Assembly: GCA_036250225.1 (NCBI GenBank)
Contig: JAPZLL010000011.1
Span: forward strand, 1-64,000
Direction of reading: 5' to 3'
Origin: Cercophora sp. LCS_1
Lineage: Eukaryota; Ascomycota; Sordariomycetes; Sordariales; Lasiosphaeriaceae
Length of the DNA stretch: 64,000 bases
The notes under the pieces: generated by a model
What the model was told of the DNA's origin: nothing
Seen by the model: only the letters and a program-made list of their open reading frames with translations
Databases searched by the model: none
Position numbers and translations under genes: made by a program
Shown: in pieces, positions 56,425 through 64,000 of the stretch
Numbering within the stretch: the stretch's first letter is position 1
Layout of the letters: every line of letters starts with the position of its first letter

Positions 56425-57798
56425 TTAGTTCCCACCCTCAATGAATCTCCTCCAAGCGTCAACCCTCCTCTCCCCCGAATATGTGACCGGTTCATACTTC
56501 CTCCCAGCTCTATATAGCTTGAACCACGGGAACCCGCGTATATCCCCATCAGGTACGTCATTACTCTCACAATCGAGCTTCGCTATCACAACCTTATCGC
56601 TTCCCCTGTAAAAATCAGCGAGTTTCTCGTATTCGGGCAACAACGCCTTGCACGGCCCGCACCAGGGCGTATAAAACTCCACTAGCACATCCTTTGTTTC
56701 ACCGAGGATGATATCATCGTACGTAGATCCCACGACTTCGACGATTGGTCCCTTTTGGATTGGGACAGGAGCGGACTTGATGCTTGGCTTGAGCTTGTCG
56801 CTTAGAAATGCGTTGATGAAATCATCCACGGCTGTTGGCGAGAATGGAGCGATAAGTGGGTACTTCTTGTTCCTCGGCGGCGAATGGATTGCGAATGCTG
56901 GAAAGTCAGGCGAGCCGAGGTTCATAGTGTCGGGCAGGTCGGTCACGATGGTTGGGTCGACGGTTAGGAGTTGGATTTGCGAATGGTACTTCTTCGCGAT
57001 GTCGAGGATGGAGGATGTGTCAAAGGACGGAGAGGTGAAGATGTAGCCAAGCGGGAGTTGTTTTTGGAGGAGATTGTAGTGCAGCTCCGGGAGGAGTTGC
57101 ATGATGAAGGGGCGGGTGGCGGTTGAGAGGAAGGTTTGGATTCTTTCCGGGGTGAGTGGTGGTTCGAGATGGGAGGGGTAGGGTTGTCCGTTGGTGTAGA
57201 CAGCGATGCTTTGGCTAGTTTTGGGTACGGTGACGAAGGAGAAGGAATCTTGGAGATCCTTTGCGACAGAGGTGAAGCTTTTCAAGGTGATGTAATCGTC
57301 GTCGTTGACGTAGCCGATGATGACGATGGGTTGGGTTTCGAGCTCGTGGCTGAGCTCCGCTGTTGTCGAGATCTTCTGGACGGGGTCCGACCGCGAATCT
57401 CGCTTTACGAAAGCAAGAATGTCAAGCTCTTTCAGCGGACCGTGGTATTTCTTCCATTTTTTTGCGCCGTGGCAAATGACGAGCGTCGGGAATCCGCGAA
57501 TATCGATCCGGAGACCGAACACAGTTGGGATCTCCACGCAGGGGACTGGAGACGGGTATCCAGAGAGGGCTGTTGCAACCTTGGGCTTCAGTTAAAACGT
57601 TGAAGGGTGAATAACAGCGAATCGGGTGCATACTTCTTGGAATACTGGTGCAAACCTCTTACATGACGGTGCAAGAGGATGAGTGATGGACAAAAGGACG
57701 GTGTTGTGAGAGTGGCAGAACTCATCCAATGCCACGAGGTTGTCGAATCGGTGGACGCCATCTTCGGGACCCAAATTCGATACCGTTGTGTCAGACAT
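56425..57798 (-). CDS. PDI-like thioredoxin-domain protein
   Basis: Two exons (57798-57634, 57579-56425) give 439 residues. The intron has donor GTATGC and acceptor CCCAAG and restores FAPVFQEVATALSGYP. The first thioredoxin fold has a degenerate site (LAPSCKRF, one Cys) and later RGFPTLVICHG. Two redox-inactive folds follow (b/b'-like), and the last domain carries FYTPWCGPCKALLPEYEKLA and IRGFPWFKLYRAG with a complete CGPC site, the thioredoxin-type rather than the CGHC of classical PDI. No signal peptide and no HDEL-like tail are visible, so a cytosolic location is likely unless an upstream exon exists. It is convergent with the GMC gene, only 52 nt apart. Confidence 0.85.
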
Positions 57799-58103
57799 TT
57801 TAAAATCTAGTAATGATGTACTTGCTAAGGTCTGAAAGAAAGAGATCAGGTGAGGAAGAACACCGTGAAACGAGAGAAACGGCTGAGAAACGGCGGGGTT
57901 TGTCATCATATATGGCCAGCATGCAGGTCCTCTGAGGCTGGACAGCGGCTTCGATGACGTGGAGGTCCTTCACGTCCTATTGGCTGCGCGGCAAAGCCAA
58001 AATTACCACGCTGCATCCAAGGGGCACAGAGGATGCATAGATTAACAACTCTCCTGCAGGCCAGCAGCCAACAAAGTCTTGGCGCCCCAAATGATATCTT
58101 GCT
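57799..58103. other. Intergenic region
   Basis: 305 nt between two minus-strand genes. It contains the PDI-like promoter and the 3' end of the HET gene. No gene. Confidence 0.45.
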
Positions 58104-59870
58104 TCAGAGTATTCCGAACTTAACTGGTTCTAACAACCCAGTATCAATAAATTTCTTCAGCCGATCCGGTTCCATCAGACCGGACACATAGGCGCTGCCA
58201 ACAATAGCCCACCCATTTCCGCGTGGACGTAGTACAAGAGGGGCGTTTCCGCCAAAAGGGAATGTGACGACATCACCCTGCGTGATTTGGCGTACCCCAA
58301 TCCCGACAAAGCCAGTCTCCGTGATCAGAGCCCGACGCGCCACAAACTTGGCCCTGAGGAGCCTAGTCAGGCGGTGAAACATGGGCTTTTGAGAGTCCAC
58401 ACCAGAGTCCCAAGATCCAAGGTCAGAGAAATCGAGATCACTCCGACCCAGGAAAGCATCCAGGACCTCGCTGTCCTCAAGACCGGGGAATAGAGGCTCA
58501 TCATGCTCGACAGCGCTTCGTGTCAATGTGTGAACAACTCCCTCTTTGAACTTCAGCGTCTCGAGGCTCCGCAGTCGGTGATTGGAGGGGATGTCCAACT
58601 CTACCCCTTCGCGCATTGCCGTTTCAACCTGTCTCAAAACAGGGACCAACTCCTCGATTTGCTCAAAAGCATCAGGAGTTGGTAAGACCACTTTGACTTG
58701 ATCGAAAATGATACCATGGATTACCAAATGGTTCTCGCTTGTCTTTGTGTTCGTCATTCCCTCCGGCCATTCCAAGACGCCGTCCGCCATCAAACACCGA
58801 TAGTCCTTCCATCCCCTCACCGGCTGCGCAGCGAAGTCGGGGACCCAAGAGGGAAACCCATCCCCGTCCGGGCAGAACTCCAGCAACGGTAACAGCTCAC
58901 GCACGACCGATCCCCGCTCCTCGGTCCACAGGATCTCCATCACCTTCGTAAACAACTCCATCCTCGCCACCCCATAATCAACCCTGATCCTCCTCCTCTC
59001 CTCTTCTCGTAACACACCCAGCAACCCATATACATAATCCAACGGGTTCGTCGCCCTCGAGTTCCTCAACACATACCTCACCGCCGTAAACAAGTCCAGC
59101 CCTCCGCGTGTCCTGGACTCGTCCCTGATCATATCAAGCGAGATCAGATGGATCCCATCCGTCCCTGGCGCATCATCCTCCCTCCCGGTGACATCCTTCC
59201 TGCACTCGGCCCATAACCCCTCCAGGCCAGGGTAGTCCCAGCTTCTTGGTAATGAAGTGAAACACTCCAGCAGCTCACTCCATTTGATAAACCGATCCCC
59301 GCAGCCAAACACCGGATCGCCAGAAGACAGGATAAACTCCTGTCGAACCCATAACCGTCTCCACCATGGTCGTTTGCAGAGGTCGTGCTTGAACACCACG
59401 TCGGCCATCACTTCCTCTCTGCTCGGTGTCCTGTCGTCGAACGACCTCTGTAAACGGTCGCGGAATGTTTCATCTGCCATTTTATCCATTGCGAAATCAG
59501 TGTATTTTGTCCCGGAGCCGAGATAGACGACGACGCTCCTCGCGAGCGAATAGATCTCGTGCATGATCTGGACTTGATGCGTTCGTTCGGGGAGGGAGGA
59601 TTGGTTGATGCATATCGCGTCGGCCCAGAGTGGCGTCGCCAGGGTTTTGCGCAGGTTCCGCAGGGCTGTGGCGAGGGTTTTGGTGACGTGGACTGTGGTG
59701 TTGTTGATGGTGATCGGGGTGGTGTCGGTGGGCGATCCCCAGACGTAGGAGAGGGCGGTGAAGGGTGGCGCGATAGCGATTGGGTAGGTTGTGAGTGTGT
59801 AGGTTGGGGCGAGGGTCAGGAGACGGATTTCTTTGTGAGGGTGGCTGAGCGGGGTGTAGAGGGGCGGCAT
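58104..59870 (-). CDS. HET-domain (heterokaryon incompatibility) protein 2
   Basis: Intronless, 588 residues. It starts MPPLYTPLSHPHKEIRLLTL, the common opening of one HET subgroup. HET motifs: FTALSYVWGSPTDTTPI (about 38-54), PLWADAICINQSSLPERTHQV and PWWRRLWVRQEFILSSG. Middle blocks NPLDYVYGLLGVL, RVDYGV and FPSWVPDFAAQP, and the C-terminal ALITETGFVGIGVRQITQGD...NAPLVLRPRGNGWAIVGSAYVSGLM, are all standard for this class. No deletions or stops, so probably functional. The decayed copy at 37435-37770 matches its C-terminal part. Role: non-self recognition leading to incompatibility cell death is known for some members; the specificity here is unknown. Confidence 0.94.
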   Translation of the reverse strand: MPPLYTPLSHPHKEIRLLTLAPTYTLTTYPIAIAPPFTALSYVWGSPTDTTPITINNTTVHVTKTLATALRNLRKTLATPLWADAICINQSSLPERTHQVQIMHEIYSLARSVVVYLGSGTKYTDFAMDKMADETFRDRLQRSFDDRTPSREEVMADVVFKHDLCKRPWWRRLWVRQEFILSSGDPVFGCGDRFIKWSELLECFTSLPRSWDYPGLEGLWAECRKDVTGREDDAPGTDGIHLISLDMIRDESRTRGGLDLFTAVRYVLRNSRATNPLDYVYGLLGVLREEERRRIRVDYGVARMELFTKVMEILWTEERGSVVRELLPLLEFCPDGDGFPSWVPDFAAQPVRGWKDYRCLMADGVLEWPEGMTNTKTSENHLVIHGIIFDQVKVVLPTPDAFEQIEELVPVLRQVETAMREGVELDIPSNHRLRSLETLKFKEGVVHTLTRSAVEHDEPLFPGLEDSEVLDAFLGRSDLDFSDLGSWDSGVDSQKPMFHRLTRLLRAKFVARRALITETGFVGIGVRQITQGDVVTFPFGGNAPLVLRPRGNGWAIVGSAYVSGLMEPDRLKKFIDTGLLEPVKFGIL

Positions 59871-60915
59871 TTTTTGGTCATTTTGTCAATGTTGAAGATG
59901 GCCATGTTCGTGAGGCGGGGTCGGAGATTTGGGTTCATGCAGGGGCAGGGGCATGCCATACAGAAAATCCGATGCGATCCATCCGCTGTGTGTGTGTCAC
60001 TTTCAGCAGCTTCAATTGTTTTGCTACAGGTTATATTGGGGAAATAATTTATTTGATCTTTTTCATATGATCGCTTATCCAATGTGTGATTTACTTTATA
60101 GCAGTCGGGTTGCCCAATGCGAAGGAGTGTCGCTGGAGGCGTTTCGCTCTCTTTTTTTTAGAGGCTCGACAGGCTTGGCGCCAGAAGTTGAACACCCCTG
60201 CCAGATTCCTCAGGAGAGCAGATCAAGCTCGCGGACCTATATGATTGAGTTCTAGTTCATTGGAAAGATGGAATGACTCCCATTATCGTACCGGCTGGTC
60301 AGCAAATCACTCGGCCTCCGCCACTGAGTACACCTGCATCGCTTGATAATACACCACGGCGGGAGTTTTCCGCCGGTGTACCGCAACCGTGGCGAGTATG
60401 GGTGATCGAGTTCTGGTTTGGCGGGTCACAACGCCTTAACTTGACACTTGACTTTCAAGTCAGTCTGCCGATCCCCGAGAAGCTCCACTTCAGGTGGTCT
60501 CTGCGTGCGACTCAGAGAAATCGGCCATTTTCTTCCCCTGTGGGAGATCGGGAGTGCGTTTCGGCTGGCCTTGCTGGTCTCCACATATACCGGATTAGAT
60601 CCGAACGCTGCGTGGTGGGGAGATGCGAGGCATTTTTGGTTGAGAGTTGAGGGCGTTTAGACAGGATGTGTCTAGGCCTATCAACTAGGTAATAGGGCTC
60701 GCGGTTGTATCGCATTCTATATGCCAAGGGGTTAATATCCATCCCCATTGAAAGTATCCCATCCCGTAGCACCTGTGAAAATCAACAATGTACCACATTT
60801 ACATAACCTAGATTCATCCTCCTGTCAACTCTCTCCACTCTGCGTACAAGAACCGTGCATGCAAACGCAATTATCTCCTAACCGGATAGAAGTTCCTAGC
60901 TCGCAATCCCATCCC
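59871..60915. other. Intergenic region upstream of HET gene 2
   Basis: About 1 kb without a supported gene. Open frames (for example 60273-60650) have no recognisable motif. A short CGGCGG/CCGCCG pair lies near 60358-60378. Confidence 0.4.
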
Positions 60916-61326
60916 TCATATCCCTTCCGCTCGTCCACGTCCACGTAGAGTTCCGCCGTGCATTTTGGGGGGCGGAGCCATCGATGCGGGACAGATGTCG
61001 GGACATCCATTCACGCAAGAACCGAGTACCCACGAGACAATCCAGGCCGGGAGAAGGACGAGAGAGAATCGATACCACCGGCTTAGCTGCCAAAAAGGGC
61101 GCCCGGCTAGAGCCAAATATTGCTTCTTTACAACGATAAACAAAGCGAAGTCCGCGGCATACATGAGCGCACGGCGGGTCCAATAATGGCCGGGGAGGTG
61201 TGGATGGAAGTAAAGGCGAAGAAGGATATAAGCAACGATTGACTGCAGGAACAGATACGTATATGCCTGCCGGCGCCTGAGACGCGAAGCTCGCTTTGGC
61301 ACTTGCGGGGTGCCTTTTTCGTCCAT
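60916..61326 (-). CDS. Small membrane protein, unknown family
   Basis: Single exon from the ATG at 61326, 136 residues. A basic N-terminus (KRASRLRRRQ) is followed by a hydrophobic helix (YLFLQSIVAYILLRLYF), a linker HPHLPGHYWTRRALMYAADF with a second helix (FALFIVVKKQYL), and a third (FSLVLLPAWIVSWVLG). It ends with a Cys-containing tail and a Gly/Arg-rich end. The ordered alternation of charged loops and helices, and the good ATG, support a real gene. The family is not recognised. Upstream of the ATG, within 50 nt, is an (AAAAAACC)n repeat in the 5' leader. Confidence 0.6.
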   Translation of the reverse strand: MDEKGTPQVPKRASRLRRRQAYTYLFLQSIVAYILLRLYFHPHLPGHYWTRRALMYAADFALFIVVKKQYLALAGRPFWQLSRWYRFSLVLLPAWIVSWVLGSCVNGCPDICPASMAPPPKMHGGTLRGRGRAEGI

Positions 61327-61332
61327 GTTTTC

Positions 61333-61373
61333 TTTTTTTTTGGTTTTTTGGTTTTTTGGTTTTTTGGTTTTTT
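61333..61373. repeat. Octamer tandem repeat (GGTTTTTT)n
   Basis: Four units of GGTTTTTT preceded by a 9-T run on the plus strand. On the coding strand of the small membrane protein gene it reads as A-rich AAAAAACC units directly upstream of the ATG, in the 5' leader or core promoter. Confidence 0.75.
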
Positions 61374-62320
61374 GTCTGTCGCCGTGTTGAATTTGGTTCG
61401 GTAGGAAGCATGAAGGTTCTTGTGAGAGTAGGGCGTTTGGATATATACCTGGTAGGTTGACTTGCCCGTGCCGCAAAGCTGCATGGAAGCCTGGATGAGA
61501 AAATTTACTGCGCCTGAGATATACAACCAACGGGTCTTGCTCCGCCACAGCCGATAGACCAACCTCCCTAGATCGCTGAGTCACATCACCGTTGTGTTTA
61601 GGGATGTGCACGTGTGTTTTGAGGTCGAAGACCCCATACGATCCTGAGACTTAGGCTTCGGGTAAATGCATTCCGACATTTCACACTTGGTTCCTGTCCA
61701 GTTTTCGCATCACATTTCGTACTCAACTTTGGGTCTGTCTCCACACTCAAAAGTCAACCCATTTGCAAATTAAACTCATTTGACGTATCAGTTCTTGGCG
61801 AAGAACTGCTTCAACCTTATAGACAACTCCCGCTTTCCCACCGAGGCATCATGACGGTTGACCGGATATTGGGAAACAATGGCCTGGAATCCATTCGCTC
61901 CCCTGCTTCTGTGACTTTAACCGCAAGTGCGGAGGTATGCTCGCCGTTGTGATTTCTGATGTCAGCATGTATGTGGTCAAGCATTGCCGCGAAGTTCCCT
62001 CAACAGCGGAATTCGGATTTCGATAGAGGTAATGGTTGAATGCATCGATATCTTTGACCACTGATTGGTTAGAGCGGTACAGCGATCCAGGTTCTGTCCG
62101 CCGTCTTTTCCCGGAAACTGGGCAATATTCTGCGCGCGGGGACAGCAGCAGTTAGTACATACAACAGCTACCATGTCCGTGTCCGTCCCCCTCACCCCTT
62201 TTGACAAATTCTCCAAGCGCAGCATCAACAAAACCCACCGAAAACACAACCCTAACCACCAACAATGCCGGTACCTTGCCTTCGTATCTCCAAGCCCGTT
62301 TATCCAGAATTTGAAACCAC
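61374..62320. other. Intergenic region, possible 5' part of a damaged gene
   Basis: No intact gene. A short frame from the ATG at 62265 (containing FETTWNISRFF) may be the 5' end of the secreted-type gene to the right, but it is out of frame with it. Confidence 0.35.
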
Positions 62321-62851
62321 TTGGAACATCAGCCGCTTCTTCTACCGATTCACTACCGCCACCATTATCGGCCCAAGAATCAACACTCCTACCCGGTCGA
62401 TCAGACTCTCGATGTCCAGCTAACCAACAAAGCAATCAACCACACCACCGTCTGTAACCTCTCCTGGCCACGCATCAAAAACAACACCACCCCTTGGCTC
62501 GCCTGCCCCGATGACCCCCTTATAACGACATACATCCAGATGGATGCTGCCGCGAATACGTTCGGAATCAATCAAACTTGGTACTGTAACGATACTGTCC
62601 CCGCAGGAAGGTCAGCGTTCCCGGGGGACTTGTTCTGCGGGACGAGTGTGAATACTTGGGAGAATGCGACTTGCCCATGGGAATTCTTTAAGCAGATCAA
62701 TTATGACTGTGAGGTGGCGTTTTCGGCGCGGTGGTGTACAGCTGGGGATGCAGAGGGTTTTAGTCGGGGAACTGGGATTTCACTCAAGGTTGAGGGAGTT
62801 AAGATTGAGGAAGTTGTCAGCGAGAAGGAAGAGACGGGCGAGTCAGATTGA
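62321..62851 (+). CDS. Secreted-type Cys-rich glycoprotein, 5' end not resolved
   Basis: The frame is convincing from about 62389: YPVDQTLDVQLTNKAINHTT, NLSWPRIKNNTTPWLACPDD, TYIQMDAAANTFGINQTWYC and CPWEFFKQINYDCEV. It has seven cysteines and at least four N-glycosylation sequons, the look of a secreted or cell-surface domain found in small fungal secreted proteins. There is no proper ATG or signal peptide in this frame. An upstream frame from 62265 has TWNIS-like sequence but is displaced, so the gene is either spliced in a way not seen here or frame-broken. The C-terminal tail is acidic. Function unknown. Confidence 0.42.
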   Translation: MEHQPLLLPIHYRHHYRPKNQHSYPVDQTLDVQLTNKAINHTTVCNLSWPRIKNNTTPWLACPDDPLITTYIQMDAAANTFGINQTWYCNDTVPAGRSAFPGDLFCGTSVNTWENATCPWEFFKQINYDCEVAFSARWCTAGDAEGFSRGTGISLKVEGVKIEEVVSEKEETGESD

Positions 62852-62916
62852 ACGGGCTCTTTTGCTTTCCCTTTCTTTTTTAACAGCAACAATGAGCAGT
62901 CGAGATGGCAGCTGAA

Positions 62917-63309
62917 CTACAAAAGAATATGCTCATACAAAGCAGCCCGAAAACCGTCCCGGGAAAGTTCCGTCCAGACGATAACGTAGACGTTGTATTT
63001 CATTGCGTTGATCGCGTCCACCTTGCAAACTCCCTTCCGCAGCAAGTCCCCGATTCTAGCCATGTATTCGGTCAAGTCCCTCGTGGGCGCCACCTTGCTC
63101 GTAGCTAGGAACTGGTCTGTTCGTCCAGTCATAAGTCGGTTGTGCCAATGCGCAAAAATAGAGGGCGGTCCTGAGCTCGATGCACCGGTGTGGGTCTTGA
63201 TCTCCCCGGTGGAAAGGTCGTGATATCTGCCATCGACTATGGGATAGCCGTCGAGAGTCCAGGACTGACTTGGGGGCATGGCAGCCTCGAGGGCCTCGAG
63301 CTCGTGCAT
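62917..63309 (-). CDS. Hypothetical protein
   Basis: Single open frame of 130 residues with ATG at 63309. It contains WTLDGYPIVDGRYHDLSTGEI, a Ser/Gly loop, FAHWHNRLMTGRTDQF and DLTEYMARIGDLLRKGV. It reads like a folded soluble domain but I do not recognise it. It is convergent with the preceding gene, 65 nt away. Further upstream exons are possible. Low confidence that it is a gene. Confidence 0.35.
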   Translation of the reverse strand: MHELEALEAAMPPSQSWTLDGYPIVDGRYHDLSTGEIKTHTGASSSGPPSIFAHWHNRLMTGRTDQFLATSKVAPTRDLTEYMARIGDLLRKGVCKVDAINAMKYNVYVIVWTELSRDGFRAALYEHILL

Positions 63310-64000
63310 TGGCCCCGAGGCTCTTCACTTGGTGTGTTGGTCATGATGAATATCGTGATTCTTGTCAAGCACTTGAGCAAGCCTCGAGTTAGAAACGTCG
63401 TAGGCGGAACAAACACGGCAAATGGGGAGACTCACAGTCCTAAGGCGGAGAGAGAGGCTGGGAATGCGGTTTGGGGGACTGAGTATCAATCTGGACTGGG
63501 AACCAAGACCTATACAGTACCCCATGACAGATGGCTCGGGAGGCGCCGCGATTTCCGAGCGGCGGGAACGGCCCGACACCACCTGTTCGGGGTGTATTTA
63601 ACCGGAGAGCATACCTTGCATATGCAACTCCTGGATGCAGAGAATAGCATCATTATGAACCAACAGCTGTTGTTGATTGGATGACATCCCAGCCGCCAGA
63701 GGGAATGGCGCTGTTGGCGGCGCATAATCAGAAATGGGTTCGTGGGCAATCCCGTGCCGCTGCGGAAGCCATTTCGATCCGGCCAGCACAAAGTGTTGGC
63801 ATGCATTGACTTAATTGCCTCACTCGAATCCAAAGACCTCAAAGTATGGCAATGGTGGATACGTCGGCGAGCTGACTGTCAGCCAGGCAAACTTGAAAGG
63901 TGACGAATGTGCCGGACCAGAGGAGGTGCCCGATGTCGAGAACAGCGGGACAGATTAAGGTTTGGGATATATATATAATACCTCGTTTCCTGTTTTCTAT
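63310..64000. other. Window end, no gene recognised
   Basis: Open frames on both strands overlap and have no recognisable features. A gene starting beyond the window cannot be excluded. Confidence 0.4.

Noticed and set aside
1..64000. Biosynthetic gene cluster (transporter, laccase, methyltransferase, GMC oxidase, transcription factors)
   Set aside because: No core synthase is present and the candidate genes are scattered among unrelated genes.
1..64000. CRISPR arrays, tRNA or rRNA genes
   Set aside because: No regularly spaced repeats and no recognisable tRNA or rRNA sequence seen by eye.

Overview
The window is nuclear DNA from a filamentous ascomycete (Pezizomycotina; a Sordariomycete is most likely by gene content). 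The signs are: introns mostly of 45-115 nt with GT..AG ends and CTRAC-type branch sites; HET-domain proteins; a laccase with an ascomycete-type C-terminal DSGL motif; a full-length PDR/CDR ABC transporter; a TOK-type potassium channel; LaeA-like methyltransferase sequence; and AT-rich relics whose stop codons fit C-to-T decay (RIP-like). I saw no rRNA, tRNA, CRISPR array or bacterial operon. About 29 genes or gene remains can be supported. Exon joins were worked out by hand from splice signals, reading phase and family conservation.

Left part (1-11 kb): a decayed mobile-element-like stretch; an NAD(P)-binding Rossmann protein (1805-2685, -); two neighbouring SREBP-type bHLH transcription factors (3376-4281 and 5598-6615, -); an SPX protein with a C-terminal membrane domain (7517-9080, -); and a charged hypothetical protein (9782-10450, +).

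Middle part (11-32 kb): two MARVEL-like membrane paralogues (11180-11872 and 21482-22338, +) bracket a secreted phospholipase B, a PDR transporter divergent from it, and an aegerolysin-family protein whose promoter carries a perfect palindrome. Then come an RTG2-like Ppx/GppA protein, a TOK1-like two-pore K+ channel and a nine-exon laccase.

Right part (34-64 kb), more accessory in character: a 2EXR-like protein, an HNH protein, a decayed HET fragment, an F-box-like gene with a frame break, a Kex2-processed eight-cysteine secreted peptide, a patatin-like phospholipase, two intact HET genes (46138-47928 and 58104-59870), a two-TM protein of a fungus-specific family, a LaeA-like methyltransferase whose frame runs without a stop into a C2H2-type protein but has one in-frame TGA in its SAM motif, a GMC oxidoreductase, a PDI-like thioredoxin protein and small hypothetical genes.

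The genes do not form an obvious biosynthetic cluster, since no PKS, NRPS or terpene synthase is present. Common themes are membrane and lipid processing (PLB, patatin, MARVEL, PDR), phosphate and metabolic signalling (SPX, RTG2), and recognition or incompatibility functions (HET, aegerolysin, Cys-rich peptide). The most unusual locus is 50794-53527.
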